Below, piece after piece: positions 16,642-24,518 of a stretch of 64,000 nt of DNA; position 1 is the first letter of the stretch, and each line of letters starts with the position of its first letter. This stretch comes from Leisingera sp. NJS204 (GTDB lineage: Bacteria > Pseudomonadota > Alphaproteobacteria > Rhodobacterales > Rhodobacteraceae). Position numbers and translations under genes: made by a program. Under the pieces are notes generated by a model. That model ran no database searches. It saw nothing but the letters and a program-made list of their open reading frames with translations, and was not told the origin of the DNA. The stretch is from positions 62,001 to 126,000 of the forward strand of contig NZ_CP035418.1 in assembly GCF_004123675.1 (NCBI RefSeq), given 5' to 3'.

Positions 16642-16862
16642 GCCAGGGCCTGAAGCAAATCCCGGTTCTCGTCCATCACAATCTCAGCCGCGGCCAGCGC
16701 CTCGGCCACCGAGGGATCATGCGCCATCACCCGCAGGCTGCCATCATCGCCGCGCACCACAAACAGCGTATCGCCTTCCTTGGCGTCCAGCATCGTCAGC
16801 ATCTCCGTCGTCAGCGTGATGACGGCAGAGTTTCCGACTTTCCTGATCTTGGTCTCAATCAT
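16638..16862 (-). CDS. AbrB/MazE-type antitoxin
   Basis: A 74-residue protein beginning MIETKIRKVGNSAVITLTTEML, the swapped-hairpin AbrB DNA-binding fold. It is followed by an acidic tail (DPSVAEALAAAEIVMDENRDLL) suited to neutralising the toxin. A longer frame to 16910 would begin upstream of the operator palindrome, so the ATG at 16862 is used. A perfect 9-bp inverted repeat lies 11 bp upstream, the expected autoregulatory operator. It overlaps doc by 4 bp. Confidence 0.85.
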   Translation of the reverse strand: MIETKIRKVGNSAVITLTTEMLTMLDAKEGDTLFVVRGDDGSLRVMAHDPSVAEALAAAEIVMDENRDLLQALA

Positions 16863-16873
16863 TGGCAGGCCTC

Positions 16874-16897
16874 GCGTATATATACCCGTATATACGC
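16874..16897. promoter_or_regulatory. Antitoxin operator palindrome
   Basis: GCGTATATA-TACCCG-TATATACGC is a perfect 9-bp inverted repeat immediately upstream of the antitoxin gene. Its AT-rich arms also resemble a -10 region, so binding would block transcription. Autorepression is inferred from other toxin-antitoxin systems. Confidence 0.7.
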
Positions 16898-16941
16898 TGA
16901 ATGCCGCCAAATTTCAATGCCGCCTGCAGGCAACGTTAAAG

Positions 16942-17829
16942 CTACAGTTCCATCCCCGCCGCGGCCTTCAGCAGCCAAGTCTTGAAATGCTTGACCGAGG
17001 GCGTCGCCGCCTTGTCCTTGAACGTGGCGAAATAGGTCCACGGGCAGTCGAGATCAAAGGCGAAGGGCGCCACCAGCCGCCCGGCCTCCACATGGCTCCG
17101 CACCAGGGATTTCGGCAAAACCACGCAGCCAAGCGCGTTGACCGCAAATTCCAGCCCCATATTGGAGGAGTTGGTCTGCAAGCCGCCCCTCAGTTCAATC
17201 CCGGACAGCCCATAATGCTTGGCGATTTTCTCCCAATAGATCGGGCGGCCCAGAATGTGGATCAGCTTGGCCTCCATCAGCTGCTCCGGCCTGCTCAGCG
17301 CCGCGCCATTCACCCGGAAGTCAGGGGAGCAGACCAGCGCCAGTTTTTCATCCCACAGTTTGACCGCCGGCCCCATCACATCATCGACATGGTTGATGGT
17401 GATCGAAATGTCCGAAACGTTGGTCTCCACATCCACCCAGATGGTGCTGTGAATGGTCAGATCGATATCGGGATGCACCTTGGTGAAATCCTCGATCACG
17501 TCGATCAGCCATTTCTCTGCCAGGCTGACCGGGCAGGAAATCACCACCTCCCGTTTGTGGCTTTGCGAGATCAACAGCTGGGTGGCACTATCGATCTCCT
17601 GCAGCGCGTGTCGGACCGAAGGCAGATAGGCCTCGCCCACATCCGTCAGCGACAAGGACCGCGGGTGCCGTACGAACAACGGCCGGCCGATGAATTCCTC
17701 CAGGCTGCGCACGTGGTTCGACACCGCCGACTGGGTGCAGTTCAGCTCATCCGCCGCCGAAGTGAAGCTAAGATAGCGGGCGGCGGCCTCAAACGAGCGC
17801 AGGAAAGTCAGGTGGGGGAGATTCTTCAT
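16942..17829 (-). CDS. LysR-family regulator, GcvA-like
   Basis: A 295-residue protein from the ATG at 17829 (MKNLPHLTFLRSFEAAARYLSFTSAADEL), which matches the usual GcvA-subfamily N-terminus. In-frame starts at 17859 and 17886 exist but add unconserved residues. The helix-turn-helix contains CTQSAVSNHVRSLEEFIGRPLF; the rest is the effector-binding domain. The gene is divergent from the MmgE/PrpD-MttB pair starting at 18040, the likely target. About 80 bp separate its end from the antitoxin gene. Confidence 0.88.
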   Translation of the reverse strand: MKNLPHLTFLRSFEAAARYLSFTSAADELNCTQSAVSNHVRSLEEFIGRPLFVRHPRSLSLTDVGEAYLPSVRHALQEIDSATQLLISQSHKREVVISCPVSLAEKWLIDVIEDFTKVHPDIDLTIHSTIWVDVETNVSDISITINHVDDVMGPAVKLWDEKLALVCSPDFRVNGAALSRPEQLMEAKLIHILGRPIYWEKIAKHYGLSGIELRGGLQTNSSNMGLEFAVNALGCVVLPKSLVRSHVEAGRLVAPFAFDLDCPWTYFATFKDKAATPSVKHFKTWLLKAAAGMEL

Positions 17830-18039
17830 CAGGCGGTCCGCTGGCGGTTTCGGGGCCATGTTCACATGCTTTGGAATGCGCCGCAATTCCCAAGGGTTAG
17901 CGGCCCGGAATGGTCAAAAAACGACGTCTAACACGCATTTCACGAAATAACCCATCCCTATGACCCCGGTTTATTTGCGGGTCACCGGATCCAGGACACC
18001 CTAGCCTGACGCGGAAACCGCCCCTGCGAGAGATCCGCC

Positions 18040-19392
18040 ATGACCGCCACTTTCGACCGCGCCGCCGACTTCACCTTCGGCCTCACCCCCGCCGCTCTGC
18101 CGGACAGCACCCGCAAGGCGGCAGCACTGATGTTCCTCGACACCTTGGGCATCACCATCGGCGCCACCCCGATGGAGGCCGGCCGCATCGCCCGCGAAAC
18201 CGCCGTGGCGCTTTATGGCTGCGGCGAGCCTGGATTGGCGGCGCGCATGTTGTTCGACGGCCGCAGGGTAAGCGTCGCAGGCGCCGCCTATGCCGCCGCC
18301 GCCGCCACCGACAATCTGGACGGCCATGACGGCTATTACCCGACCAAGGGCCACATCGGTGTGGTGGTGATCCCGGCAATTGCGGCGCTGGCAGAAACCG
18401 TGCCGGATTTTTCGGGACCGGAGGTGCTGGCGATCACCACACTGGGCTATGAGCTGGCGGGCCGCGCGGCGCTGTCGCTGCACAGCACCGTCAGCGACTA
18501 CCACACCTCCGGCGCCTGGAACGCCCTGGGGGTTGCAGCCATTGCAGCCCGGATGCGCGGCCTCAGCCGCACCCAGCTGCGCGAGGCGCTGGGGATTGCC
18601 GAATTCCACGGCCCGCGCAGTCAGATGATGCGCGAGATCGCCAACCCCTCGATGCTGCATGACGGCTCCGGCTGGGGGGCGATGGCGGGCATGTCCTCGG
18701 CAATTCTGGCCGAGAAAGGTTTTACCGGCGCGCCCGCGATCACCCTCGAGGAAGACCGGGTTGCGGAATACTGGCAGGACCTAGGCAGCTTCTGGCAAAT
18801 GGAGCATCAATACGTGAAGCCCTACCCGATCTGCCGCTGGGCCCATGCGCCGATCGACGCTCTGCGCCAGGTGATGCTGGAGCACGATCTGACCCATGAA
18901 CAGATCGCCAGGATCCGCATCAACACCTTTCACGAAAGCGCCTGCCTCTATCCCGGCATCCCGTCGACCACCAGCCAGGCGCAGTATTCGCTGGGCTTTG
19001 CCGTCGCAACCCAGGCCGCCTATGGCCGGATCGGGGTTGAACATATCACCGGCGAGGGGCTTGCAGATCCGCTGGTGGCCTCGATCCACCAGCGGATTTC
19101 GGTCGCCGAGGCCGCGCGCCATTCGGTGCGCTTCCCGGTTTGCCGGGTTGCCGATGTGGTGGTGACGCTAACCGACGGGCGGGTGATAGAGAGCGGCGAC
19201 GTGCATGCCCGCGGCGGCCCCGAGGCGCCATTCTCGCAGGCGGATGTGGTGCGCAAATTCATGGAATTTGCCGCCCCGGTGCTGGGCGAGGCCCGCGCCA
19301 GCGGCATCCGCGATGCGGTGCTGGGGTTCACCAGCGACGGCAGCAAATTCTCCGGTCTGGGCCGTCTGATCTACGATGCGCCGGAAACCTAA
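18040..19392 (+). CDS. MmgE/PrpD family protein
   Basis: A 450-residue protein of the MmgE/PrpD family: an N-terminal helical domain with the DNLDGHDGYYPTKGHIG region, then SLHSTVSDYHTSGAWNALGVAA and YPICRWAHAPIDA. PrpD is 2-methylcitrate dehydratase, and related proteins include cis-aconitate decarboxylase and iminodisuccinate epimerase. Without other methylcitrate-cycle genes here a propionate role is unlikely, so it is probably a dehydratase, isomerase or epimerase in a catabolic route. It is followed 21 bp later by an MttB-family methyltransferase, and the pair is divergent from a LysR regulator. Confidence 0.85.
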   Translation: MTATFDRAADFTFGLTPAALPDSTRKAAALMFLDTLGITIGATPMEAGRIARETAVALYGCGEPGLAARMLFDGRRVSVAGAAYAAAAATDNLDGHDGYYPTKGHIGVVVIPAIAALAETVPDFSGPEVLAITTLGYELAGRAALSLHSTVSDYHTSGAWNALGVAAIAARMRGLSRTQLREALGIAEFHGPRSQMMREIANPSMLHDGSGWGAMAGMSSAILAEKGFTGAPAITLEEDRVAEYWQDLGSFWQMEHQYVKPYPICRWAHAPIDALRQVMLEHDLTHEQIARIRINTFHESACLYPGIPSTTSQAQYSLGFAVATQAAYGRIGVEHITGEGLADPLVASIHQRISVAEAARHSVRFPVCRVADVVVTLTDGRVIESGDVHARGGPEAPFSQADVVRKFMEFAAPVLGEARASGIRDAVLGFTSDGSKFSGLGRLIYDAPET

Positions 19393-19413
19393 GCCTGCAA
19401 ACTGACCAGAAAG

Positions 19414-20961
19414 ATGAAAGACATGGCACGTGAAAGACGCGGCGGCGGACGCCGCGGGAAATCCAGCCGATCCGGCGGCAGTATCGAACAGCTGCCGTGG
19501 CAACAGGTGAAAAACACCTATCCGCCGTTTAAGCTGCTGAACCCGGACCAGATGGACCAGCTGCACGTCACCTCGATGCGGATCCTGTCGGAGGTCGGCA
19601 TCCGGGTGATGGGCGATAATGTCATGGACATCTTCGAGTGTGCAGGCGCCATCGTTGACCGGGACAGCAAGACCATCCGCATGGATGAAAGCCTCGTCAT
19701 GGAGGCGCTGAAGACGGTGCCGCGCACCTTCACACTGACCGCGCGCAACCGCGCCAAGCAGATCACCCTGGGCGGCAACAACGTGACCTTCGGCCTGGTG
19801 GCCGGACCGCCCAATGTGCATGACTGCATCAATGGGCGCCGGTCAGGCAACCTCACTGATTATCAGAACTTCATCAAGCTGGCGCATCACTTCAACGCCA
19901 TCCACTTGATCGGCAACCAGGTGACCGCGCCGCTGGAGCTGCCCGCCAACAACCGTCATCTGGACACTTATCTGGCCAACCTGACCTATTCGGACCTATC
20001 GTTCCACTGTTCCGCCATCGGCCGCGGCCGGGCTCTGGACGGGATCAACATGATGGCGATCACCCGAGGCCAGAAACCGGAAGATATGAAGGGGGATCCG
20101 GGCGTCATCACCATCATCTCAGTCAACTCGCCGCGGCTGTTCGACGATGCGATGGGCGACGGGCTGATTGCCATGGCAGAGTACGGCCAGCCGGTGACAG
20201 TGACGCCGTTCACCCTGATGGGCGCCATGACCCCGGTGACCTTGCCCGCCGCCTTGGCGCAGCAGAATGCCGAGGCGCTGTTCGGGGTGGTGCTGACCCA
20301 GCTGGTCAATCCCGGCACCCCGGTGATGTACGGCTCTTTCACGTCAAACGTCGACATGCGCTCCGGCGCGCCGGCCTTTGGCACGCCGGAAAACGCCAAG
20401 GCCAATATCGCCGGCGGCCAGCTGGCGCGGCGCTATGGCATCCCCTACCGGACCTCCAACGCCAATGCCTCCAACGCGGTGGACCTGCAGGCGGCCTATG
20501 AAACCATGATGGCCACCTGGGGCGCGGTGCTGGGCGGTGCCAATGTGATCTATCACGCGGCCGGCTGGCTGGAGGGCGGCCTGACCGCGTCTTATGAGAA
20601 ATTCATTATGGATGTGGAGATCATCCAGAACATGATCGAATTCCTGAAGCCGATGAAATTCGACGCCGATGAGCTGGGCTTTGACGCCATCCAGTCGGTG
20701 CCCGCCGGCGGCCATTTCTTTGGCGCCGGGCACACCATGGCACGCTATGAAACCGCGTTCTACACCCCGATGCTGTCGGACTGGCAGAACTACGAGAATT
20801 GGGAAGCGGCCGGCGCCAAGGATGCGCTGAGCCGCGCCACCGGCCTCTGGCAGCAGGCGCTGCGGGATTATGCGGAACCGCCGATGGATCCGGCCATCAA
20901 GGAAGAGCTGGAGGCCTATGCGGCCAAGCGGCGCGAGGAAATCGGGTCCGGCGAGCCTTGA
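19414..20961 (+). CDS. MttB-family (trimethylamine methyltransferase-like) methyltransferase, non-pyrrolysine
   Basis: A 515-residue protein of the MttB superfamily, recognisable by LNPDQMDQLHVTSMRILSEVGIRVMGD near residue 45 and the TIM-barrel segments TYLANLTYSDLSFHCSAIGRG and GTPVMYGSFTSNVDMRSGAPAFGTPE. True trimethylamine methyltransferases have an in-frame amber codon for pyrrolysine. This frame has none, placing it with the non-Pyl branch that includes glycine betaine (MtgB) and proline betaine (MtpB) methyltransferases. Those pass the methyl to a corrinoid protein, and none is encoded in the window. The basic N-terminus (RERRGGGRRGKSSRSGG) is also found on the second copy at 54605. Confidence 0.88.
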   Translation: MKDMARERRGGGRRGKSSRSGGSIEQLPWQQVKNTYPPFKLLNPDQMDQLHVTSMRILSEVGIRVMGDNVMDIFECAGAIVDRDSKTIRMDESLVMEALKTVPRTFTLTARNRAKQITLGGNNVTFGLVAGPPNVHDCINGRRSGNLTDYQNFIKLAHHFNAIHLIGNQVTAPLELPANNRHLDTYLANLTYSDLSFHCSAIGRGRALDGINMMAITRGQKPEDMKGDPGVITIISVNSPRLFDDAMGDGLIAMAEYGQPVTVTPFTLMGAMTPVTLPAALAQQNAEALFGVVLTQLVNPGTPVMYGSFTSNVDMRSGAPAFGTPENAKANIAGGQLARRYGIPYRTSNANASNAVDLQAAYETMMATWGAVLGGANVIYHAAGWLEGGLTASYEKFIMDVEIIQNMIEFLKPMKFDADELGFDAIQSVPAGGHFFGAGHTMARYETAFYTPMLSDWQNYENWEAAGAKDALSRATGLWQQALRDYAEPPMDPAIKEELEAYAAKRREEIGSGEP

Positions 20962-20971
20962 GAAGGCGGGT

Positions 20972-21020
20972 GCGAGGGGCCTGCCCCTCGCGCTCCCCGG
21001 AGTATTTTGGGAAAGATGAA
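20972..21020 (+). terminator. Hairpins plus conserved GGAGTATTTT…AAAGATGAA tail, copy 1
   Basis: A GCGAGGGGC/GCCCCTCGC stem is followed by CTCC-CC-GGAG and TATTTTGGGAAAGATGAA. The same architecture and tail recur at 51869-51922. The strong stem followed by TATTTT looks like an intrinsic terminator for the methyltransferase gene; the conserved AAAGATGAA part is not explained by termination. Confidence 0.6.
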
Positions 21021-21055
21021 ACAGTCAGGGACCGGCAGGCACCCTGGTCTTCGTT

Positions 21056-21796
21056 TTACAGCAATTCGAACAACCGGCCCGGCACATTGCTTTGACGGGG
21101 CAGCCCGAGCGCCCGCATCACCGCAAACATCATTGCCTGGTTTGAAGTGACAACCGGTTTATCAAGCGCCGTTTCGATCCGGCTGACAGCCTCAACCGCA
21201 CGCATGTCCGTGCAGCTGAGCACAATGGCCTGGGCTTCCGGGTGATCGGCCTGGCGGGCCAGGTCGAATACCTCCTCCGGTGTCAGCTCCCCCTGGCCGT
21301 AGTTGCCAAGCTCGCGCCCCGCATCGGCGCATTTCACTGTGGCAATCCGGTTCTGCGACAGGAAGTCCATTGCTTGCGTGTTGATCTCGCCCAGGTAGGG
21401 AGAGGAGAAGCCCACTTTGGTTGCGCCGAGGGCCTTGATCGCGTCAACCAGCGCCCCGGCAGCGGTAAAGGACAGCGCGCCGCAGCCTGCCTTGATGTCC
21501 TGCGCCAGCTTCTTATCAAACTCCGGCCCATGGGTCAGCGTTGCCGAGGTGCAACCGTAAAGCACCACATCAGGGCGCACGCCCGAGATCATCCTGAGAT
21601 CATGGCTGATGTCGGAGACGCCAAGCCCGGCCATCTGATTGGAACCCGGGATCTCGTCCACATCATAACCTCCCAAGCGCTGAAAGTGCACCGTGGTACC
21701 CGGTGCGCGCATCAGCATCATGTCCGGTTCCAGATTGGTGTTGGTGTAAGGCACCAGCACGCCGATTTTCGCGCGGGTGCGGGTTTCATGAGTCAT
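21056..21796 (-). CDS. Asp/Glu racemase superfamily protein, maleate isomerase / arylmalonate decarboxylase-like
   Basis: A 246-residue protein starting MTHETRTRAKIGVLVPYTNTNLEPD. The two superfamily cysteines are in VVLYGCTSATLTHG (about C82) and IVLSCTDMRAVE (about C195). The TNTNLEPD start and paired cysteines match the maleate isomerase/arylmalonate decarboxylase branch, which isomerises or decarboxylates dicarboxylates. The ATG at 21796 overlaps the upstream aminotransferase stop by ATGA and has an AGGAG site; the longer open frame is discarded. It is the last gene of a four-gene leftward operon with hyuA, hyuB and an aminotransferase. Confidence 0.82.
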   Translation of the reverse strand: MTHETRTRAKIGVLVPYTNTNLEPDMMLMRAPGTTVHFQRLGGYDVDEIPGSNQMAGLGVSDISHDLRMISGVRPDVVLYGCTSATLTHGPEFDKKLAQDIKAGCGALSFTAAGALVDAIKALGATKVGFSSPYLGEINTQAMDFLSQNRIATVKCADAGRELGNYGQGELTPEEVFDLARQADHPEAQAIVLSCTDMRAVEAVSRIETALDKPVVTSNQAMMFAVMRALGLPRQSNVPGRLFELL

Positions 21797-22860
21797 GTGA
21801 GCACTCCTTTCAGCACCGCCAGCGCCCGGTCCATCACGTTCTGGCTGCTGATGGTGGCGCGCAGGCAATCGCTGAGGCCATAGCCGCCCATGCCGCGCAT
21901 CAGCAGCTTTTCCGCCCGCAGCGCCGCATCCGCTGCCTGCGCCTGCACGGGCGAGGCAAAGCGCATCAGCACGAAATTGGTGTGGCTTTGCGGCACCGTC
22001 AGCCCCAGCGCGCGGCAGCCCGCGGCAAAGCCATCACGGATCGCGGCAGTTTTGGCCACTGTATCACGCATATGCGCCTGGTCCTGCATTGCTGCTGCCG
22101 CCATCACCTGTGACGGGATGGAGATATTGTTTGGGTTCAACAGCTTGCGCACTTCGCCCGCGATCTGAGGCGGGAAATAGCCCCAACCTGCCCGGGCACC
22201 TGCCAGACCATAAGCCTTGGACAATGTGCGCATCACCACGGTATCGCCGCGCTCTGCCAGGGCGAAGATTTCGGCAGGGTTGTTTTCCGCATCGGCAAAC
22301 TCGGCATAGGCCTGATCCACCACCAGCAGCACATCTGCAGGCAGGCCCGCGCGCAGGCGCTGAATTTCAGCGTTGGGGATCAGCGTTCCGGTAGGATTGC
22401 CAGGATTGCAGACAAAGACAATACGGGTTTGCGGCGTAACGGCGGCAAGAATGTCATCGACTGAGACCGTAAGCGCCCGTTCCCGCGCCTTGACGTACTC
22501 CGCCTGCACCTGGGCCGAGGCCGAGGACACAAAGGCATAGCCGTAATCGGTGCCCAAGACCCTGTCGCCCGGCCCGGCAAAGGCGCGGATCAGGCAGGTG
22601 ATCAGCTCCATCGAACCGGCGCCGCACAGCACCTTGGCCGGGTCCAGCCTGTGTACCTCCGCCACCGCGGCGCGCAGATCGGGCCATTCCGGGTCCGGAT
22701 AAAGCGGCATCTGATCCAGCACCCTCTTGCCTGCCGCAATCGCCGCCGGGCTGGCAGCAAAGGCGCTTTCGTTCTGGGCGAGGGAAATGACCCCCTCGCC
22801 GCCGAGATCCGCCAGCGCATAAGGCGCCATGGCGGCAACATGCGGAACGGCGCGGATCAT
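21793..22860 (-). CDS. Histidinol-phosphate aminotransferase-like class I/II aminotransferase
   Basis: A 355-residue PLP enzyme. It shows ISLAQNESAFAASP near the N-terminus, CNPGNPTGT, VDQAYAEF and the lysine motif TLSKAYGLAGARAGW, which together mark the HisC-like branch of fold-type I aminotransferases. The setting is not histidine biosynthesis: it lies between hyuB and an Asp/Glu-racemase-like gene with 4-bp overlaps on both sides, so it probably transaminates an intermediate of that catabolic route. The substrate is unknown. Confidence 0.85.
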   Translation of the reverse strand: MIRAVPHVAAMAPYALADLGGEGVISLAQNESAFAASPAAIAAGKRVLDQMPLYPDPEWPDLRAAVAEVHRLDPAKVLCGAGSMELITCLIRAFAGPGDRVLGTDYGYAFVSSASAQVQAEYVKARERALTVSVDDILAAVTPQTRIVFVCNPGNPTGTLIPNAEIQRLRAGLPADVLLVVDQAYAEFADAENNPAEIFALAERGDTVVMRTLSKAYGLAGARAGWGYFPPQIAGEVRKLLNPNNISIPSQVMAAAAMQDQAHMRDTVAKTAAIRDGFAAGCRALGLTVPQSHTNFVLMRFASPVQAQAADAALRAEKLLMRGMGGYGLSDCLRATISSQNVMDRALAVLKGVLT

Positions 22861-24518
22861 TTGGCACCTCCATAGGCGCTTGCGCCTTCCGCGGTCACCA
22901 GCCCGCGTTTCAGATCCAGCGCCAGGGCGTCCGGGTCGCGTTCCGCCGGGTCGCCAAAACCGCCGCCGCCTGGGGTTTCAAAGATCAGATAGTCGCCTGC
23001 CTCCACCCGCAGCTCGCCCTTGCCGGGGATGTCCTGCCCGCCATCGCGCAAGCGGATGCGGCCCGGGGCGCCGGGTAAACCGCCCATCCTGCCAAGCGCC
23101 GGGAACTTCAGCCGCTCCACCGACAGGAACACGATGAAGGGCGCATCGTTGGAGGCGGTCATTTCGATCCGCTGGCCCAGCCCGCCGCGATATTTGCCGG
23201 CCCCGCCGGAGTCAGGCCGCAGCTCTCGCCGCCACAGGATGACCGGGGCAACCGACTCGGTGATTTCCACCTGGCTGCCATAGACGCCAGAGGGATAGGC
23301 AGTCGCCGACAGCCCGTCCGCGTTGGGCCGCGCTCCGGTGCCGCCATTGTGGACCGGCTCAATGGCGAATTCGCGGCCGCCGCCTCGGGCCACTTCGGGT
23401 GCGTGGCGCATCGGCAGGTCGAACATGCAGCTGGCGCCTTCGGCCGGCACCTGATCGGGCAGCGCCTGATGCAAGCAACCCAGCACCAGATCCGGCGTCA
23501 CCTGCCCCAGCGTGTGGCGCATCGCGACCGGCACCGGGCGTCGCGCGTTCAGGATGCAGCCCTTGGGGCCATCCACCGTGAACAGCTCCAAAGACCCGGC
23601 ATTGTTGGGAATATCCGGCCCCACAATGCAGCGCAGCGCAAACACGGTATAGGCGGTGGCATAGTTCAAGGGCACGTTGATACCCTTCTTGGAACAGCCC
23701 GAGGTGCCGGTGAAATCCACATGCATTCCGGTTTTGGAGACCGTCAGCGTTGCGTGCAGCTCCAGCTCATTCTCATAGCCGTCCATTTTCAGGACGTTCT
23801 TGTAGACGCCTTCTGGCACTTCCGCGATCGCCTCCAGCGTGCCGCGGCGGGAGGTGTCGATGATGTAGGCGCCCAAGGCATCCAGATCATCGATGCGGAA
23901 CTCCTCCATCATGTCCACAAGCCGCGCCGCCCCCGCCTCGCAGCAGGCAATCAGCGCGTAAATATCGCCCTCATTGGCAACCGGCTCGCGGCTGTTGGCA
24001 CGGATGATGTCCATCAGCAGCGCATTCAGCTCGCCTTCCTCGACCAGCTTGCAGGGCGGGATCAGCAGACCCTCGTCATAGATGTCGGAGCCCTCCGGCC
24101 CCATGCCCAGACCGCCCAGATCCACCAGATGCGAGGTGCAGGAGGTGAAGCCCACCACCTTGCCCCCCTTGAAGGCGGGCATCATCAAAAGGAAGTCGTT
24201 CAGATGCCCTGAGGCCAGCCAGGGATCGTTGGTCATGTAGATATCGCCGGGCTTCATGGTCTGCACCGGGAAGCGTTCGCGCAGATGCAGCACCGCTTCG
24301 GCCATGGTGTTGATATGGCCGGGCGTGCCGGTCACGGCCTGGGCCAGCATCCGGCCCTGCACATCAAAGATGCCGGCCGAGATGTCGCCGCATTCACGCA
24401 CGATGGGGCTAAACGCGGCGCGGATCAGGGTCTGGCCCTGCTCCTCAACCACCGCTAGCAGGCGGTTCCACATGACTTGAAGGCGGGCCGGCGAGAGATC
24501 GTGTGAGAGGTCGGCCAT
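22857..24518 (-). CDS. hyuB: Hydantoinase B / oxoprolinase-type subunit
   Basis: A 553-residue protein of the HyuB family (N-methylhydantoinase B, 5-oxoprolinase C-half, acetone carboxylase-like subunits). Characteristic segments are IVRECGDISAGIFDVQGRMLAQAVTGTPGHI, GDIYMTNDPWLASGHLNDF and the C-terminal ETPGGGGFGDP. With HyuA it forms the ATP-dependent enzyme that opens cyclic amides. Two adjacent ATGs (24521, 24518) are possible; 24518 gives better spacing from AGGAGG. A longer open frame to 24650 lies inside hyuA and is discarded. The end overlaps the aminotransferase start. Confidence 0.88.
   Translation of the reverse strand: MADLSHDLSPARLQVMWNRLLAVVEEQGQTLIRAAFSPIVRECGDISAGIFDVQGRMLAQAVTGTPGHINTMAEAVLHLRERFPVQTMKPGDIYMTNDPWLASGHLNDFLLMMPAFKGGKVVGFTSCTSHLVDLGGLGMGPEGSDIYDEGLLIPPCKLVEEGELNALLMDIIRANSREPVANEGDIYALIACCEAGAARLVDMMEEFRIDDLDALGAYIIDTSRRGTLEAIAEVPEGVYKNVLKMDGYENELELHATLTVSKTGMHVDFTGTSGCSKKGINVPLNYATAYTVFALRCIVGPDIPNNAGSLELFTVDGPKGCILNARRPVPVAMRHTLGQVTPDLVLGCLHQALPDQVPAEGASCMFDLPMRHAPEVARGGGREFAIEPVHNGGTGARPNADGLSATAYPSGVYGSQVEITESVAPVILWRRELRPDSGGAGKYRGGLGQRIEMTASNDAPFIVFLSVERLKFPALGRMGGLPGAPGRIRLRDGGQDIPGKGELRVEAGDYLIFETPGGGGFGDPAERDPDALALDLKRGLVTAEGASAYGGAK

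Noticed and set aside
16780-17931. 383-codon open frame on the + strand
   Set aside because: Antisense to the antitoxin and LysR genes, both of which have family-specific motifs.
19414-20961. Pyrrolysine-containing trimethylamine methyltransferase
   Set aside because: The reading frame has no internal TAG codon and runs the full family length, so it belongs to the non-pyrrolysine branch. The same holds for the gene at 54605.
21793-22860. Histidine biosynthesis gene hisC
   Set aside because: Motifs are HisC-like, but the gene is translationally coupled to hyuB and a racemase-like gene and no other his biosynthesis gene is present, so a catabolic aminotransferase is more likely.
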